NCBI RefSeq assembly: GCF_001006305.1
Contig: NZ_LBHJ01000004.1
Span: 1-64,000 of the forward strand
Length of the DNA: 64,000 bases
Direction: 5' to 3'
DNA from: Silvibacterium bohemicum
Lineage (GTDB): Bacteria > Acidobacteriota > Terriglobia > Terriglobales > Acidobacteriaceae
In this document: piece by piece, positions 24,920-33,904 of the stretch
Layout of the letters: each line of letters opens with the position of its first letter
How positions within the stretch are numbered: position 1 is the first letter of the stretch
Position numbers and translations under genes: made by a program
Notes under the pieces: model-generated
The model's input: only the letters and a program-made list of their open reading frames with translations
Database searches by the model: none
What the model was told of the DNA's origin: nothing

Positions 24920-25228
24920 TTATTTCGGATCGGATCGCGAAGACGCCAGCAAGGTGCTTACGATTTCATCCCACTCGCTTTCAAGCGACAGCCGGGAATG
25001 CGGTTTTCGCGCCTGGCCATACCAGTAGCCGGCGTTGCCTTCGTCGCCTTCCTTGCGGTGCAGGTAAGCATGCACCCAGGCCCCATCGGCTGAGGAAACC
25101 TCCTGCGCGATGTTGTGAGCGCGGTGCCAGTCCCCTTTGCCGTCCCACCACATCGCGGCGAGAAGCGAGACGATGCCCGCCGGCGGCTGAGCTTCGTGCA
25201 GCGAGATGCGGAAGTCTTCGAGGGTCAC
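24920..25228 (-). CDS. Conserved hypothetical protein (helical, WHRAHNIAQE family)
   Basis: About 102 residues from a GTG at 25228 (VTLEDFRISL), chosen because homologues I recall begin at this point. A longer form starting at 25303 is possible. Recognisable features are AAMWWDGKGDWHRAHNIAQE, DGAWVHAYLHRKEGDEGNA and YWYGQARKP, which look like one TPR-like helical pair. The family is widespread in bacteria but has no known function. It is a single gene on the minus strand before the ADOP array. Confidence 0.7.
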   Translation of the reverse strand: MTLEDFRISLHEAQPPAGIVSLLAAMWWDGKGDWHRAHNIAQEVSSADGAWVHAYLHRKEGDEGNAGYWYGQARKPHSRLSLESEWDEIVSTLLASSRSDPK

Positions 25229-25411
25229 GCCTGCATTGTATCTATGCGGGTATATAAGGTGCCGGACGAAGGAGTTCTGCCTACGAAGTTGAAAAAGAGA
25301 CATTTTAATTACCTGGGTGTGCGTTACCGGAGCTCAAACTACGAGCGAAGTGGTCGCCATTGCGTTATGATGAAAAAAGTTAGTGAAAACATCTGGCGAT
25401 CGCCTTGAACA

Positions 25412-25678
25412 GTGCGGCGAATCCCAGTTGGAAGAGCTTTGAGAGCATTGAGCGATTTGGAAATCGGCAGGGTAGCCATCGTGGAAACGCTGGAAATGCC
25501 GGACGAGATGGGGCATCACCTGATGCACATGGGCTTCGTGCCCGATGCGCGGGTAATCGTCATCCGCCGCGCACCGGCCGGCGATCCGACGGTTTACGCG
25601 ATCGATGGCTTTGAAATTGCCCTGCGCCGCGAGACCGCGCAATCCATTAAGGTCCGCCCGCTCGAGGAAGGCTCCTGA
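25412..25678 (+). CDS. feoA: FeoA-family ferrous iron transport accessory protein
   Basis: Protein of 88 residues with the SH3-like FeoA fold: LEIGRVAIVETLEMPDEMGH, then HLMHMGFVPDARVIVIRRAP, ending DGFEIALRRETAQSIKV. It starts with GTG at 25412; the ribosome site is weak and a TTG or later start cannot be excluded. FeoA binds FeoB and supports Fe(II) uptake. Its stop overlaps the feoB start by one base (TGATG), so the two are coupled. I see no clear Fur box in the 180 bases upstream. Confidence 0.93.
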   Translation: MRRIPVGRALRALSDLEIGRVAIVETLEMPDEMGHHLMHMGFVPDARVIVIRRAPAGDPTVYAIDGFEIALRRETAQSIKVRPLEEGS

Positions 25679-27561
25679 TGAGTGACTGCTGTGTCACCGA
25701 AACCATCGATATCCAGGTAGAGCCGCGCGTTCCGGGAAAGATCCGGACGGTCGCTCTGGTTGGTCCGCCGAATTCCGGCAAGTCCACGCTTTTCAATCGT
25801 TTGACAGGGCTGCGCCAGAAGGTTGCCAACTATCCGGGCGTGACTGTCGAGCAGCATGTGGGAAAGCTGAGCGGCATCGGCCGCAGCGATCTGCTGCTGA
25901 TCGACCTGCCTGGCATCTACAGCCTGGAGTCGTTTTCGGAAGATGCCCGCGTGGCCGTCGACGTCCTCCGCGGCCGGATGCCTGGAACCCCGGAGCCGGA
26001 CGCCGTTCTGCTGGTTCTGGATTCCCTGCACCTGCGGCGCCAGCTGATGCTGGCTGCCTCCATCCTTTCGCTCGGCCTGCCTACCCTGATCCTGCTCAAC
26101 ATGAGCGATCTGATGGAGACGCGCGGCGGCGAGGTGGATACTCTGGCGCTGGCCCAGGAGCTGGGCGCGCCGGTAGCAAAAATCAGCGCCTCACGCGGCA
26201 CCGGTCTGGACGCGATCACGCACTTTCTCGACCGCAAGAGCGAGCCCGATGTACCGCGCAATGCCGGCCGGCTTGAATTGCCGGTGATGGGAAACGCGCG
26301 CTCCTATCGCCAGTGGGCGACAGGAATCAGCACCCGCACAAAATATAAGGCTCCGCTTTCCTCCGAGTGGACGCGCAAGCTTGACCGCCTGCTCCTGCAC
26401 CGCATCGTGGGTCCGCTGCTCTTTTTGGCCGTGGTCATCACCGTCTTTCAGGTGGTCTTCTCGGTCGGACAGCCGCTCAGCGATGGCTTCGGTGACTTTC
26501 TGAACCGCGCGGGGGATAAGGTCGGAGTGTTTCTAGGCCATGGATGGCTCGAATCCCTGGTCATCGACGGCGTCTGGAAGGGTGTGGCGTCGGTGCTGGT
26601 CTTCCTGCCGCAAATCCTTCTGCTCTTCCTGTTTATTGGAGTTCTGGAGGACTCGGGCTACCTGGCGCGCGCGGCCCTGATTGCGGATCGCGTCATGCGC
26701 TCGATCGGGCTGAACGGCAAGGCTTTTATTCCTCTGCTCTCGGCCTACGCCTGCGCGGTGCCGGCGATCATGGCCACCCGCACCATCGAGAATAAGCGCG
26801 ACCGCTTCGCGACAATCCTGGTTGCGCCCTTCATGACCTGCTCGGCGCGGCTGCCCATCTATTTATTGATGATCGCGGCGTTCATTCCAAATAAGCCCAT
26901 CATTGGCGGCCTGCTTGGCATGCGCGCGGCGGTAATGCTGTCGCTCTACCTGCTGGGATTCCTGGCGGCGCTGGCGACGGCGCGGCTGCTCAAGTCATCG
27001 ATTCTGAAGACATCGTCGGCGCCGTTCATCCTGGAGCTGCCGCAGTATCGGCTGCCTACCTTGCGATCCCTTGGCCTGCGCGTCTTCGATCGCGGCAAGG
27101 TCTTTCTGAAGCAGGCAGGCACCATCATTCTGGCCGTCACGCTGGTTCTCTGGGTTCTCAGCCATGTACCGTTTCACTCCACGCTTCCGGATAGCGTGAT
27201 CGGCCGTGTGGGGCACTGGATCGAGCCGGTGATTCGTCCGCTGGGCTTCAACTGGAAGATCGGCATCGGACTGCTCAGCTCGATCGTCGCCCGCGAGGTG
27301 ATTGTCGGAACGCTGGGAACGCTTTACGGAGCCGACTCGACCGGCCTGCAAGTGGCGTTGCACCACGACCTGACCCTGGGCGGCGCGATGGCGCTGGTCG
27401 TCTTCTTCGCCTTCGCCATGCAATGCACCTCGACGCTGGCTATCGTGCGGCGGGAGACGAACAGCTGGAAGTGGCCGGCCCTGCAGTTCGCCTATATGAG
27501 CGTGCTGGCGTACGTGGCCGCGCTCGCGACGAATCTTCTGGTTACGCATCTTTTCCTGTAA
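25678..27561 (+). CDS. feoB: FeoB ferrous iron transporter
   Basis: Inner-membrane Fe(II) transporter of 627 residues. The N-terminal GTPase has G1 GPPNSGKS at 29-36, a TV switch in NYPGVTVEQH, G3 DLPG at 76-79, and NMSD as G4. The membrane domain contains two Gate motifs: LPQILLLFLFIGVLEDSGYL and SAYACAVPAIMATR in the first half, and SSIVAREVIVGTLGTLYG in the second. It is shorter than E. coli FeoB (773) but within the normal range. No FeoC follows. It forms a two-gene operon with feoA. Confidence 0.96.
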   Translation: MSDCCVTETIDIQVEPRVPGKIRTVALVGPPNSGKSTLFNRLTGLRQKVANYPGVTVEQHVGKLSGIGRSDLLLIDLPGIYSLESFSEDARVAVDVLRGRMPGTPEPDAVLLVLDSLHLRRQLMLAASILSLGLPTLILLNMSDLMETRGGEVDTLALAQELGAPVAKISASRGTGLDAITHFLDRKSEPDVPRNAGRLELPVMGNARSYRQWATGISTRTKYKAPLSSEWTRKLDRLLLHRIVGPLLFLAVVITVFQVVFSVGQPLSDGFGDFLNRAGDKVGVFLGHGWLESLVIDGVWKGVASVLVFLPQILLLFLFIGVLEDSGYLARAALIADRVMRSIGLNGKAFIPLLSAYACAVPAIMATRTIENKRDRFATILVAPFMTCSARLPIYLLMIAAFIPNKPIIGGLLGMRAAVMLSLYLLGFLAALATARLLKSSILKTSSAPFILELPQYRLPTLRSLGLRVFDRGKVFLKQAGTIILAVTLVLWVLSHVPFHSTLPDSVIGRVGHWIEPVIRPLGFNWKIGIGLLSSIVAREVIVGTLGTLYGADSTGLQVALHHDLTLGGAMALVVFFAFAMQCTSTLAIVRRETNSWKWPALQFAYMSVLAYVAALATNLLVTHLFL

Positions 27562-27632
27562 TCAAACGCGGGATAACCTCGGCCGTTACCACATGACGTT
27601 CGCTGTAAACTATGAATTCGGTTTAAGACGCT

Positions 27633-27833
27633 ATGTCTCAGAGCCAACGCAATCTCGCTGAAGAAATCGAGACCCTCAGCTCCGACGAGCGGGCAGAGGT
27701 TGAACGATTTCTTGACACCCTGATGTTCCGGAATCAAGAGCGTGTAACCGCCCGAATCGCAACATCGGTGAGTGAGCCGGCCTTCGAAAAGATCTGGAGC
27801 AATCCCGAAGACGACATCTATGACGCCCTATGA
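27633..27833 (+). CDS. Putative antitoxin of a MazF/PemK-type pair
   Basis: Acidic protein of 66 residues (LAEEIETLSSDERAEVERFLDT) with a C-terminal unstructured tail (WSNPEDDIYDAL), the usual layout of an antitoxin whose tail covers the toxin. I recognise no DNA-binding fold with certainty. It overlaps the toxin gene by 14 bases. Identification rests on size, charge and position. Confidence 0.7.
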   Translation: MSQSQRNLAEEIETLSSDERAEVERFLDTLMFRNQERVTARIATSVSEPAFEKIWSNPEDDIYDAL

Positions 27834-28158
27834 CTTCGGCGATGTAGTGCTCGTTCCATTTCCTTTCACGAATCAACAGGCCTTTAAGAAACGTCCAGCC
27901 GTAATCGTGAGCAACCGGTCCTATAACCTGGCAAAGCCGGATGTCATCATTATGGCCATCACGAGCCAGATCCGCCCCAATCCTGCGGCTGGCGATTTCC
28001 AGCTCACCCACTGGCAAAATGCTGGTTTGCTCAAGCCTTCTGCTATCAAGCCAATCTTCGCGACACTCGAACGGCAGCTCATCCTTACGAAACTAGGCGC
28101 CCTCGACCCACAAGATCAGTCGGCGCTCCGCATCACGATTTCATCCATTCTGGGATAG
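27820..28158 (+). CDS. MazF/PemK-family mRNA interferase toxin
   Basis: Protein of 112 residues starting at the ATG at 27820 inside the antitoxin gene. The N-terminal FGDVVLVPFPFTNQQAFKKR, PAVIVSNRSYN, IIMAITSQIR and KPIFATLERQLI segments are the beta-barrel signatures of the PemK/MazF family, which cleaves mRNA at specific short sites. The catalytic Arg and Thr/Ser positions (KKRPAVI and ITSQIR) look intact. Expression should be coupled to the upstream antitoxin. Confidence 0.88.
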   Translation: MTPYDFGDVVLVPFPFTNQQAFKKRPAVIVSNRSYNLAKPDVIIMAITSQIRPNPAAGDFQLTHWQNAGLLKPSAIKPIFATLERQLILTKLGALDPQDQSALRITISSILG

Positions 28159-28255
28159 GCCAAACACATCATCTATAGCGAAATCCCAGCTACAATAAGA
28201 GTGGAAGTTTTCTCCGCATTCTGCGGCTCCCTCACTTCATCGCCTTGAGAGAAAC

Positions 28256-29869
28256 ATGATTTCAGTCAGCAATGTAAGCATGCGCTACGGCGCAAAGATC
28301 CTCTTCGAGGAAGTCAGCGTAACCTTCGTCGCGGGCCGCCGCTACGGCCTCACCGGGCCCAACGGCGCCGGCAAGTCGACGTTTATGAAGGTGCTCACCG
28401 GCGAGCTCGATGCACAGAAGGGCAACGTCGTTCGCCCGAAGAAGCTGGGCGTTTTGCGGCAAGATCAGTTTGCCTTCGACGCCTACCGCGTCATCGACAC
28501 CGTCATCATGGGCAACAAGCCGCTCTGGGCAGCTTTGGAAGAGCGGGACACCATCTACTCGAAAGCCGAACTCACCGATGACGACGGCATGCGCCTCGGG
28601 GAGTTGGAAGGAATCGTCGGCGAAGAGGATGGCTACACCGCCGAGAGCGACGCCGCCATACTTCTACAGGGATTGGACATTCCCGACGAACTGCACGAGC
28701 GCAAAATGGGCGAACTGCAGGGCGGCCAGAAGGTTCGCGTGCTGCTGGCGCAGGCTCTGTTTGGAAAACCGCAAGCCCTGCTGCTCGACGAACCTACCAA
28801 CCACCTGGATCTCGACTCGATCCACTGGCTGCAGGACTTCTTGCTGAATTACGAAGGCACGCTGATCACCATCTCGCACGACCGGCACTTCCTGAACAGC
28901 GTCACCACGCACACCGCGGACATCGACTACCAGACCATCATCACCTACTCCGGCGGATACGACGATATGGTGATGGCGAAGACGCAGATCCGCTCGCGGC
29001 TGGAATCGCAGAACGAGCAGCGCGAAAAGAAGATTGCGCAATTGAACGAGTTCATCGCCCGCTTCGCCGCCGGTACCCGCTCCAGCCAGGTGACCAGCCG
29101 CAAGAAGGAAGTGGAACGCCTGCAAACCACGGATCTGGCGCGCTCGAACATCCAACGCCCCTACCTGCGTTTCGATCTGATCCGGCCGTCCGGCAAAACG
29201 GCGCTCGAGTTCGAAGGCGTGACCAAATCGTACGGCGACCTGAAGGTGATTCCCGGCTTCGGAGCCAACATACAGCGCGGAGATAAGATCGCGCTCATGG
29301 GCCGCAACGGACAGGGCAAGACCACTCTGCTCAAATCCCTGCTGACCGAGTCGCCTGAATATGCCGAGAAGGATTTCGCGCTCGATGCGGGAACCATCAA
29401 ATGGGGACACGAGGCCCAGGTGGGCTACTTTCCGCAGGATCACACCGGCGTTATCGAGCACGGCCTCACCGTCTCCGACTGGCTGCATCAGTGGGATCCG
29501 AAGGTGACGAAGGAAGAGATTCGCGGCATCCTGGGACAGATGTTGTTCCGCGGTGAAGAAGGCCTGAAGCCGACCTCCGCGCTTTCCGGCGGCGAGGCTG
29601 CGCGCCTGCTCTTCTGCAAGCTCATGCTCCAGAAGCCGAACATCCTCATCTTCGACGAACCCACCAACCACCTGGATCTCGAATCGATCAACGCGCTCAA
29701 TATTTCGCTTCAGAAATATGAGGGCACGGTTCTGCTGGTCACGCACGATCATGATCTGATCGACGAAGTGGCGACCCGCATCTGGCACTTCGAAAACGGC
29801 GCGATCGAGGACTTCAAGGGGCCTTATGAGGAGTACGTTACGGCTTCCTCAGGAGCCAAGACCTCGTAG
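28256..29869 (+). CDS. ABC-F family ATPase, YbiT-type
   Basis: Soluble protein of 537 residues with two ABC domains and no membrane part. ABF1: Walker A GPNGAGKST, signature LQGGQKVRV, Walker B LLLDEPTNHLD. Linker with the coiled region RLESQNEQREKKIAQLNEF. ABF2: Walker A GRNGQGKTT, LSGGEAARLLF, LIFDEPTNHLD. The RLGKLRQDQFAF-like segment (KLGVLRQDQFAFDAYRVIDT) points to the YbiT branch. ABC-F proteins act on the ribosome E site to relieve stalled translation; antibiotic resistance cannot be inferred here. It is followed by a convergent ABM gene and a strong hairpin. Confidence 0.93.
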   Translation: MISVSNVSMRYGAKILFEEVSVTFVAGRRYGLTGPNGAGKSTFMKVLTGELDAQKGNVVRPKKLGVLRQDQFAFDAYRVIDTVIMGNKPLWAALEERDTIYSKAELTDDDGMRLGELEGIVGEEDGYTAESDAAILLQGLDIPDELHERKMGELQGGQKVRVLLAQALFGKPQALLLDEPTNHLDLDSIHWLQDFLLNYEGTLITISHDRHFLNSVTTHTADIDYQTIITYSGGYDDMVMAKTQIRSRLESQNEQREKKIAQLNEFIARFAAGTRSSQVTSRKKEVERLQTTDLARSNIQRPYLRFDLIRPSGKTALEFEGVTKSYGDLKVIPGFGANIQRGDKIALMGRNGQGKTTLLKSLLTESPEYAEKDFALDAGTIKWGHEAQVGYFPQDHTGVIEHGLTVSDWLHQWDPKVTKEEIRGILGQMLFRGEEGLKPTSALSGGEAARLLFCKLMLQKPNILIFDEPTNHLDLESINALNISLQKYEGTVLLVTHDHDLIDEVATRIWHFENGAIEDFKGPYEEYVTASSGAKTS

Positions 29870-29881
29870 TCGATGCAACTC

Positions 29882-29920
29882 TGTTGCGCGCCCACTAGCG
29901 GTCCCGCCGGGCGCGCAACA
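29882..29920. terminator. Long perfect hairpin between convergent ABC-F and ABM genes
   Basis: TGTTGCGCGCCC (29882-29893) is perfectly complementary to GGGCGCGCAACA (29909-29920) with a 15-base loop. Placed between two convergent stops (29869 and 29944), it is a likely bidirectional terminator or RNA end-protecting stem. There is no T tract on either side. Confidence 0.7.
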
Positions 29921-29943
29921 ATGCAGTTCCGAGCTCGTTCGTG

Positions 29944-30339
29944 CTACCGGAACTGATGGTGGATGCGAGAGTCGAAGGGACTGCCGAGGAACGGCTGGAT
30001 ATCCTGACGAAATTTCACTGTATGCTCAGACCCTACATGCCGCGCAAAGGCATTTGCGTCGCGCCATGTCTCTACGATCGTGAAGTGGTTGGGAGCAGCT
30101 GTCTCTTGCAGGATGACATAGGAAACTAAGCCCGGGTCCTGCTTCGTGGCCGCGATCTCAGCGCGAAACAGTCTTGCTGAATTCTCCTCTGCCTGTGGCA
30201 GATAGGCATCGGGCTTGATGTCCACATGGCTGACAATCGTGACCGGCTCGGCTTTTTCATCGGCACGCGAGCTCGCAACGAGTAGCAAAGCACTGACGAC
30301 AGCAAACAGAACAGCAATAGATTTGGAACCGTACTTCAC
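29944..30339 (-). CDS. Secreted antibiotic-biosynthesis-monooxygenase (ABM) domain protein
   Basis: Protein of 131 residues. The signal peptide (SIAVLFAVVSALLLVASSRA) is followed by an ABM/YgiN-like dimeric alpha-beta-barrel: VTIVSHVDIKPDAYLPQAEE, DPGLVSYVILQETAAPNHFT and ETWRDANAFARHVGSEHTV. Enzymes of this fold oxidise quinols or degrade haem; others have no known activity. Export to the periplasm is unusual compared with cytoplasmic YgiN but common in acidobacteria and proteobacteria. It stands alone. Confidence 0.88.
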   Translation of the reverse strand: MKYGSKSIAVLFAVVSALLLVASSRADEKAEPVTIVSHVDIKPDAYLPQAEENSARLFRAEIAATKQDPGLVSYVILQETAAPNHFTIVETWRDANAFARHVGSEHTVKFRQDIQPFLGSPFDSRIHHQFR

Positions 30340-30915
30340 GGGAGTGCTCCTTGAATGTTGAGAGGGTTCTTATCGATGTGCCCGCTCCCGGATGCTCTGA
30401 ATGATCCGGATGAAGCTGATCGACTCGCCTTCTTGTGGCGGTTGATTTGCACTTCGCGCCGAAGTTTTACGCCGCGTCATCGACCGGACGTAGATCTATT
30501 GTGACTACTGGTCGTAGTTTACTGAATCGCAGGCACCGCAACATGAGGCGAACCATCCACTAAGTGAGAACTAAAAACCGGATAGTCTCACTCGTTCAAT
30601 CTCTAACTCGCGCGCCGCTGCTAAAGTCGGCGTCATCCCGTTCCCGGTTTATCCGCTCCATTCAATCGGATAGTTTCGAGCTTGGTCGGCGCAAATATAT
30701 TGCGAGCAAGCTCGGATCGGTGCTAGGCTCTTGCCATGACGATGCTCCACAGGACCGTGTTTTGCCCGGCGCCATCCAACACGCCGGCAAGTTCCTGTTG
30801 TTGAAGCAACGTTCTACCTTCCCTCGATAAGACTGTTCTCCGGCTCGAACGTATCGACTTCGATGCCGTTCTCCGCCATCCATCAGGAAGTCTTCCTCTG
30901 AAAGAGGTCTCGCCA
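30340..30915. other. Intergenic region (no gene seen)
   Basis: About 575 bases between divergent genes with lower GC than the surroundings. It has several short start-to-stop stretches on both strands but none with a ribosome site or family resemblance. Promoters for both neighbours must be here. A small inverted pattern, GGAAGTCTTCC (30887-30897), lies just before the thioredoxin-fold gene. Confidence 0.4.
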
Positions 30916-32214
30916 ATGATGATTCAAGGCTCAAGGTTAGTTCTTCCCATCACTGTCGCAATCGGGCTGCTTACAGGCTCCCCCATGAAAGTATTCGCCC
31001 AGAGCTCATCGAGCAGTGCTACTACAGATGCATCGCCTGCGGGTATATGGAGCGGAGCGACGCAGGTTAACTCCCATGAGGTTCCATTCCGTCTTGAGAT
31101 CGCGGGAAGTGGTGATCAAGTCCGCGCGGCGTTCATTAACGGAAAAGAGAAATCGGCTGCGTCGAGTGCCAGTTATGCGAACGGGCACCTGATCGTCAAT
31201 TTCGATTACTACGCAAATACACTCGACGCCACGCTTGAACATGGAATCCTGACCGGCACCTTCAGTGGGCGTGGCCGTAGCATTCCCGTCACGGCTGAAC
31301 TGAATGGGAAGTTGCCGGTTGCGGATGCGAATCCGCCGCACATTGGCGACCTATGGGAGGTTGCGGTAGACAACGGAGCCAAGGGTGAGCATACCTGGAA
31401 GCTTCGGGTGCGGCAGGCCGGCCCTAATGTAAATGCGGTGATCGAACGCATCGATGGAGATACTGGAAGCCTATACGGCGTCTGGCGCGGCGGCGTCTTT
31501 ACCGTCAGCCACTTCACTGCGGCTGGTCCGAGTTTTGCTATCCTGCGCCCGCAGCCCGACGGAAGTCTCCAGGTAGAAACCTCCGCGCATGGCGGCACGA
31601 TGCAGGCTTCTACGGCCCGTCGTGCATCTCCGGTGCGAACGGTTGCATTGGAGAGCAACGATGACCCTTTGCACCATACATTCTTGAAGTATCCCTACGA
31701 ACCGCTGAAGTTCCGTTTTCCTGATCTCAGCGGCAAATTGGTTTCCAGTGAGGACTTTGCGGATAAAGCTCTCATCGTATCCATCGGAGGTAGTTGGTGC
31801 CCGAACTGCCAGGATGAAGCTCCTTTTCTCGAAGCGCTCTACCGCAAATACCACAGCCGTGGATTGGAAATTGTGGAGGTCAGCTTCGAAGAAGCGGCAC
31901 AACTTCCGAATCCCGTACGTTTGCGGGCAGTTATTCAGCGCTATGGCATAACTTATCCGGTCTTACTCGCGGGCACGCCTGATCAATTGAACGAGAAGAT
32001 TCAGCACGTCGAGAACCTAGACTGCTGGCCGACAACATTCTTTGTCGGGAGAGATGGACTGGTGAAGGCGATCCACACCGGTTACGCAGGGCCCGCCACA
32101 GGCGCAGACAATCGTGAACTTGAATCTCACGTTACTGCGCAAGTTGAGCAGCTGCTCGCGGGCAAAGCATCTTCCCCTCGCGCGAAAGCAATCCAGGTCG
32201 CGCAGAAGCAGTGA
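30916..32214 (+). CDS. Exported TlpA-like thioredoxin-fold protein with extra N-terminal domain
   Basis: Protein of 432 residues. The signal peptide ends near residue 28 (VFAQ). Residues of about 40-240 form a beta-rich domain repeating as EVPFRLEIAG, YANGHLIVNFDYYANTLDAT and HTWKLRVRQAGPNVNAVIER. The C-terminal third is a TlpA/AhpC-TSA domain with the active site W294-CPNC and cis-Pro segment LDCWPTTFFVGRDG. It should reduce or exchange disulfides in the periplasm; the role of the N-terminal domain is unknown. It is a single gene followed by a strong hairpin. Confidence 0.88.
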   Translation: MMIQGSRLVLPITVAIGLLTGSPMKVFAQSSSSSATTDASPAGIWSGATQVNSHEVPFRLEIAGSGDQVRAAFINGKEKSAASSASYANGHLIVNFDYYANTLDATLEHGILTGTFSGRGRSIPVTAELNGKLPVADANPPHIGDLWEVAVDNGAKGEHTWKLRVRQAGPNVNAVIERIDGDTGSLYGVWRGGVFTVSHFTAAGPSFAILRPQPDGSLQVETSAHGGTMQASTARRASPVRTVALESNDDPLHHTFLKYPYEPLKFRFPDLSGKLVSSEDFADKALIVSIGGSWCPNCQDEAPFLEALYRKYHSRGLEIVEVSFEEAAQLPNPVRLRAVIQRYGITYPVLLAGTPDQLNEKIQHVENLDCWPTTFFVGRDGLVKAIHTGYAGPATGADNRELESHVTAQVEQLLAGKASSPRAKAIQVAQKQ

Positions 32215-32282
32215 AGAGATAGCCCGCACCAAGGCAATACTGATGACTCGAGCAGCGAAAGCCTTTGGACGTTGCGAATTAC

Positions 32283-32305
32283 CCTCTCCCGCATTTCGGG
32301 AGAGG
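32283..32305. terminator. Perfect hairpin between convergent genes
   Basis: CCTCTCCCG (32283-32291) and CGGGAGAGG (32297-32305) form a 9-bp stem with a 5-base loop between the thioredoxin-fold gene and the flavin reductase gene. It is a probable bidirectional terminator. Confidence 0.65.
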
Positions 32306-32317
32306 CGCTCATTTGGC

Positions 32318-33037
32318 TCATGCCTCCTGGGTTTGCCGCGAATCGCCCATGCGTTCGGCCGGACGGTAAAGTTCTTCCGGAATTTCGGCCAAGGTAGAAG
32401 GAATGATCTGGCCATCCGCAAGACCGTAGAAGTGAGCGAAGCTCATGATGAGCGGCTTCCACTTGTCCGAATCCACATGGTTGGCTTTGCCGTCGAGCAG
32501 AAGATTCTCTTCCACATGCACCCGGACGATTTTGAGTTCGAAGGCCGTGACGAATGCCTCTTCGAGATCAGTACCGTAGGCTCGTTGCACTTCGAATCCG
32601 CCGAAGGGGTGTCCAGCCTGAAGTACGGCTTCCATCTGCACGGGGCATTCGGTAATGCGAGGAGTGTGGATGAGCTCGGAGGGAAGAGTGGTGAGGCCGG
32701 CCGCGCCCAGCTTGTCTTTTACATAGCGATAGCCGGTGGTTTGCTTCCACGCGGGGACAGGGTTGGAGCCGGTGGTTCTTGCCAGGCTGTTCACGGCCCC
32801 GACCTGTGCAACAGACGGGAAATTGAGCACGCATTCCTGCTCGCGTAGAAGGTTCTCCGTCGTCTTCGAGCCGGAGGCAAGGCCGACCATGCAGCTCCAG
32901 CCCAAAAACCATGCGGAAGACATGGGCGCAACGTTGATCGTGCCGTCTTCGTTGCGAGTACTGATGAGAACAACCGGGGTGCCGAAGTAGAGGATCGAGG
33001 GTTCGATGGTCTTGTGCATAGAACCAATTTCGAGCAT
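32318..33037 (-). CDS. Flavin reductase-like (FMN-binding split-barrel) protein
   Basis: Protein of 239 residues. The N-terminal PSILYFGTPVVLISTRNEDG, NVAPMSSAWFLGWSCMVGLA and ENLLREQECVLNFPS segments are the FMN-binding core of the flavin reductase/DIM6-NTAB family. The C-terminal half (ITECPVQMEAVLQAGHPFGG to GLADGQIIPSTLAEIPEELY) is a common extension in this subgroup. It probably binds FMN and reduces it with NAD(P)H or uses it on a small molecule. The start could instead be at MHKTIE, six codons in. No clear partner gene. Confidence 0.9.
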   Translation of the reverse strand: MLEIGSMHKTIEPSILYFGTPVVLISTRNEDGTINVAPMSSAWFLGWSCMVGLASGSKTTENLLREQECVLNFPSVAQVGAVNSLARTTGSNPVPAWKQTTGYRYVKDKLGAAGLTTLPSELIHTPRITECPVQMEAVLQAGHPFGGFEVQRAYGTDLEEAFVTAFELKIVRVHVEENLLLDGKANHVDSDKWKPLIMSFAHFYGLADGQIIPSTLAEIPEELYRPAERMGDSRQTQEA

Positions 33038-33143
33038 CTTCAGATTTGAGACATCCCGATTGTTGCTGTCGAATTTCTAGATTTTCGCGAAGGGCCGCAC
33101 TATAACTGCGCTTCGGCGGCCACGCAAAAAGCTGCAGACCGAG

Positions 33144-33776
33144 TTATTGATTAAGTTTCGGCGCAGACCCGCTCATGCGCTTCGCTTCGAGGTTGACGAT
33201 CACCTCGACGCGATCGGCGATCTTGATGAAGGGAATGCTGCCATTGATTCCGTAGTCCTTGCGGTCAAAGGCCATGGTGCCCTTGATCTCTCCGGTGCCC
33301 GTACCATAGCCGGAAACGATCAGCTCCAGCTTCTCCGGCTTCGTGACTCCGCGTATCGTGAAGTCTCCGTCGACTTCAAAGTGGACGGGTTGGCCCGCCA
33401 CCGCTGGACTGGTTTGAACTATCTTCGTCGAGTGGAACGTGATCAACGGATTATTCTGGACGTCGAAGAAGTCTTTGCTCTTCAGCTTGCTGTTCTTCAT
33501 GCCGCTTCCGGAATCAACGCTGGCCGCCTGAATCTTGATGTCCAAAACTCCACTGCTGATATCCGCGGATGTAAATACGAGAGTGGAATCCCACTTGTCG
33601 AATTTGCCGGTTATCGAGACAGAGGACTTCACGTTGAACACAATCGAGCTGGACATCGGCGTGATTGTATAAACAGGTGCCTGCGCGTGACTGAACGATG
33701 TCAGCATGGCGGACACCACGAGAAGGAGGCCAGCAAATCGCATGTTGCGTGTGAGTCTCTTGGACATAACCCTCAT
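33144..33776 (-). CDS. YceI-family periplasmic lipocalin-like protein
   Basis: Protein of 210 residues with a signal peptide ending near SHAQA; the true start may be MSKRLTR three codons in. The mature part has the YceI barrel pattern: YTITPMSSSIVFNVKSSVSI, SSGVLDIKIQAASVDSGSGM, KSKDFFDVQNNPLITFHST and GDFTIRGVTKPEKL. Family members bind long isoprenoid chains or similar lipids in the periplasm. It is usually induced by stress or high pH in E. coli; no regulation is visible here. Confidence 0.92.
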   Translation of the reverse strand: MRVMSKRLTRNMRFAGLLLVVSAMLTSFSHAQAPVYTITPMSSSIVFNVKSSVSITGKFDKWDSTLVFTSADISSGVLDIKIQAASVDSGSGMKNSKLKSKDFFDVQNNPLITFHSTKIVQTSPAVAGQPVHFEVDGDFTIRGVTKPEKLELIVSGYGTGTGEIKGTMAFDRKDYGINGSIPFIKIADRVEVIVNLEAKRMSGSAPKLNQ

Positions 33777-33904
33777 CCGACTGGTTGCTATTCGATCGCG
33801 TATTGAAATCCCGGCAGCCCTAGCCTACTACGTCAGCCGCTCGGAGACGCTTTCAAATATCACAGCGTGCCGGACTTCGCACCGAGCAACTCAATTTTCG
33901 TTCA

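Noticed and set aside
25229-25411. Fur or DtxR-type iron box before feoA
   Set aside because: No GATAATGATAATC-like palindrome or other iron-box match could be read here, although iron regulation would be expected.
30564-30934. Open frames on both strands in the 30.3-30.9 kb gap
   Set aside because: No ribosome sites, no domains, unusual residue composition; treated as non-coding.
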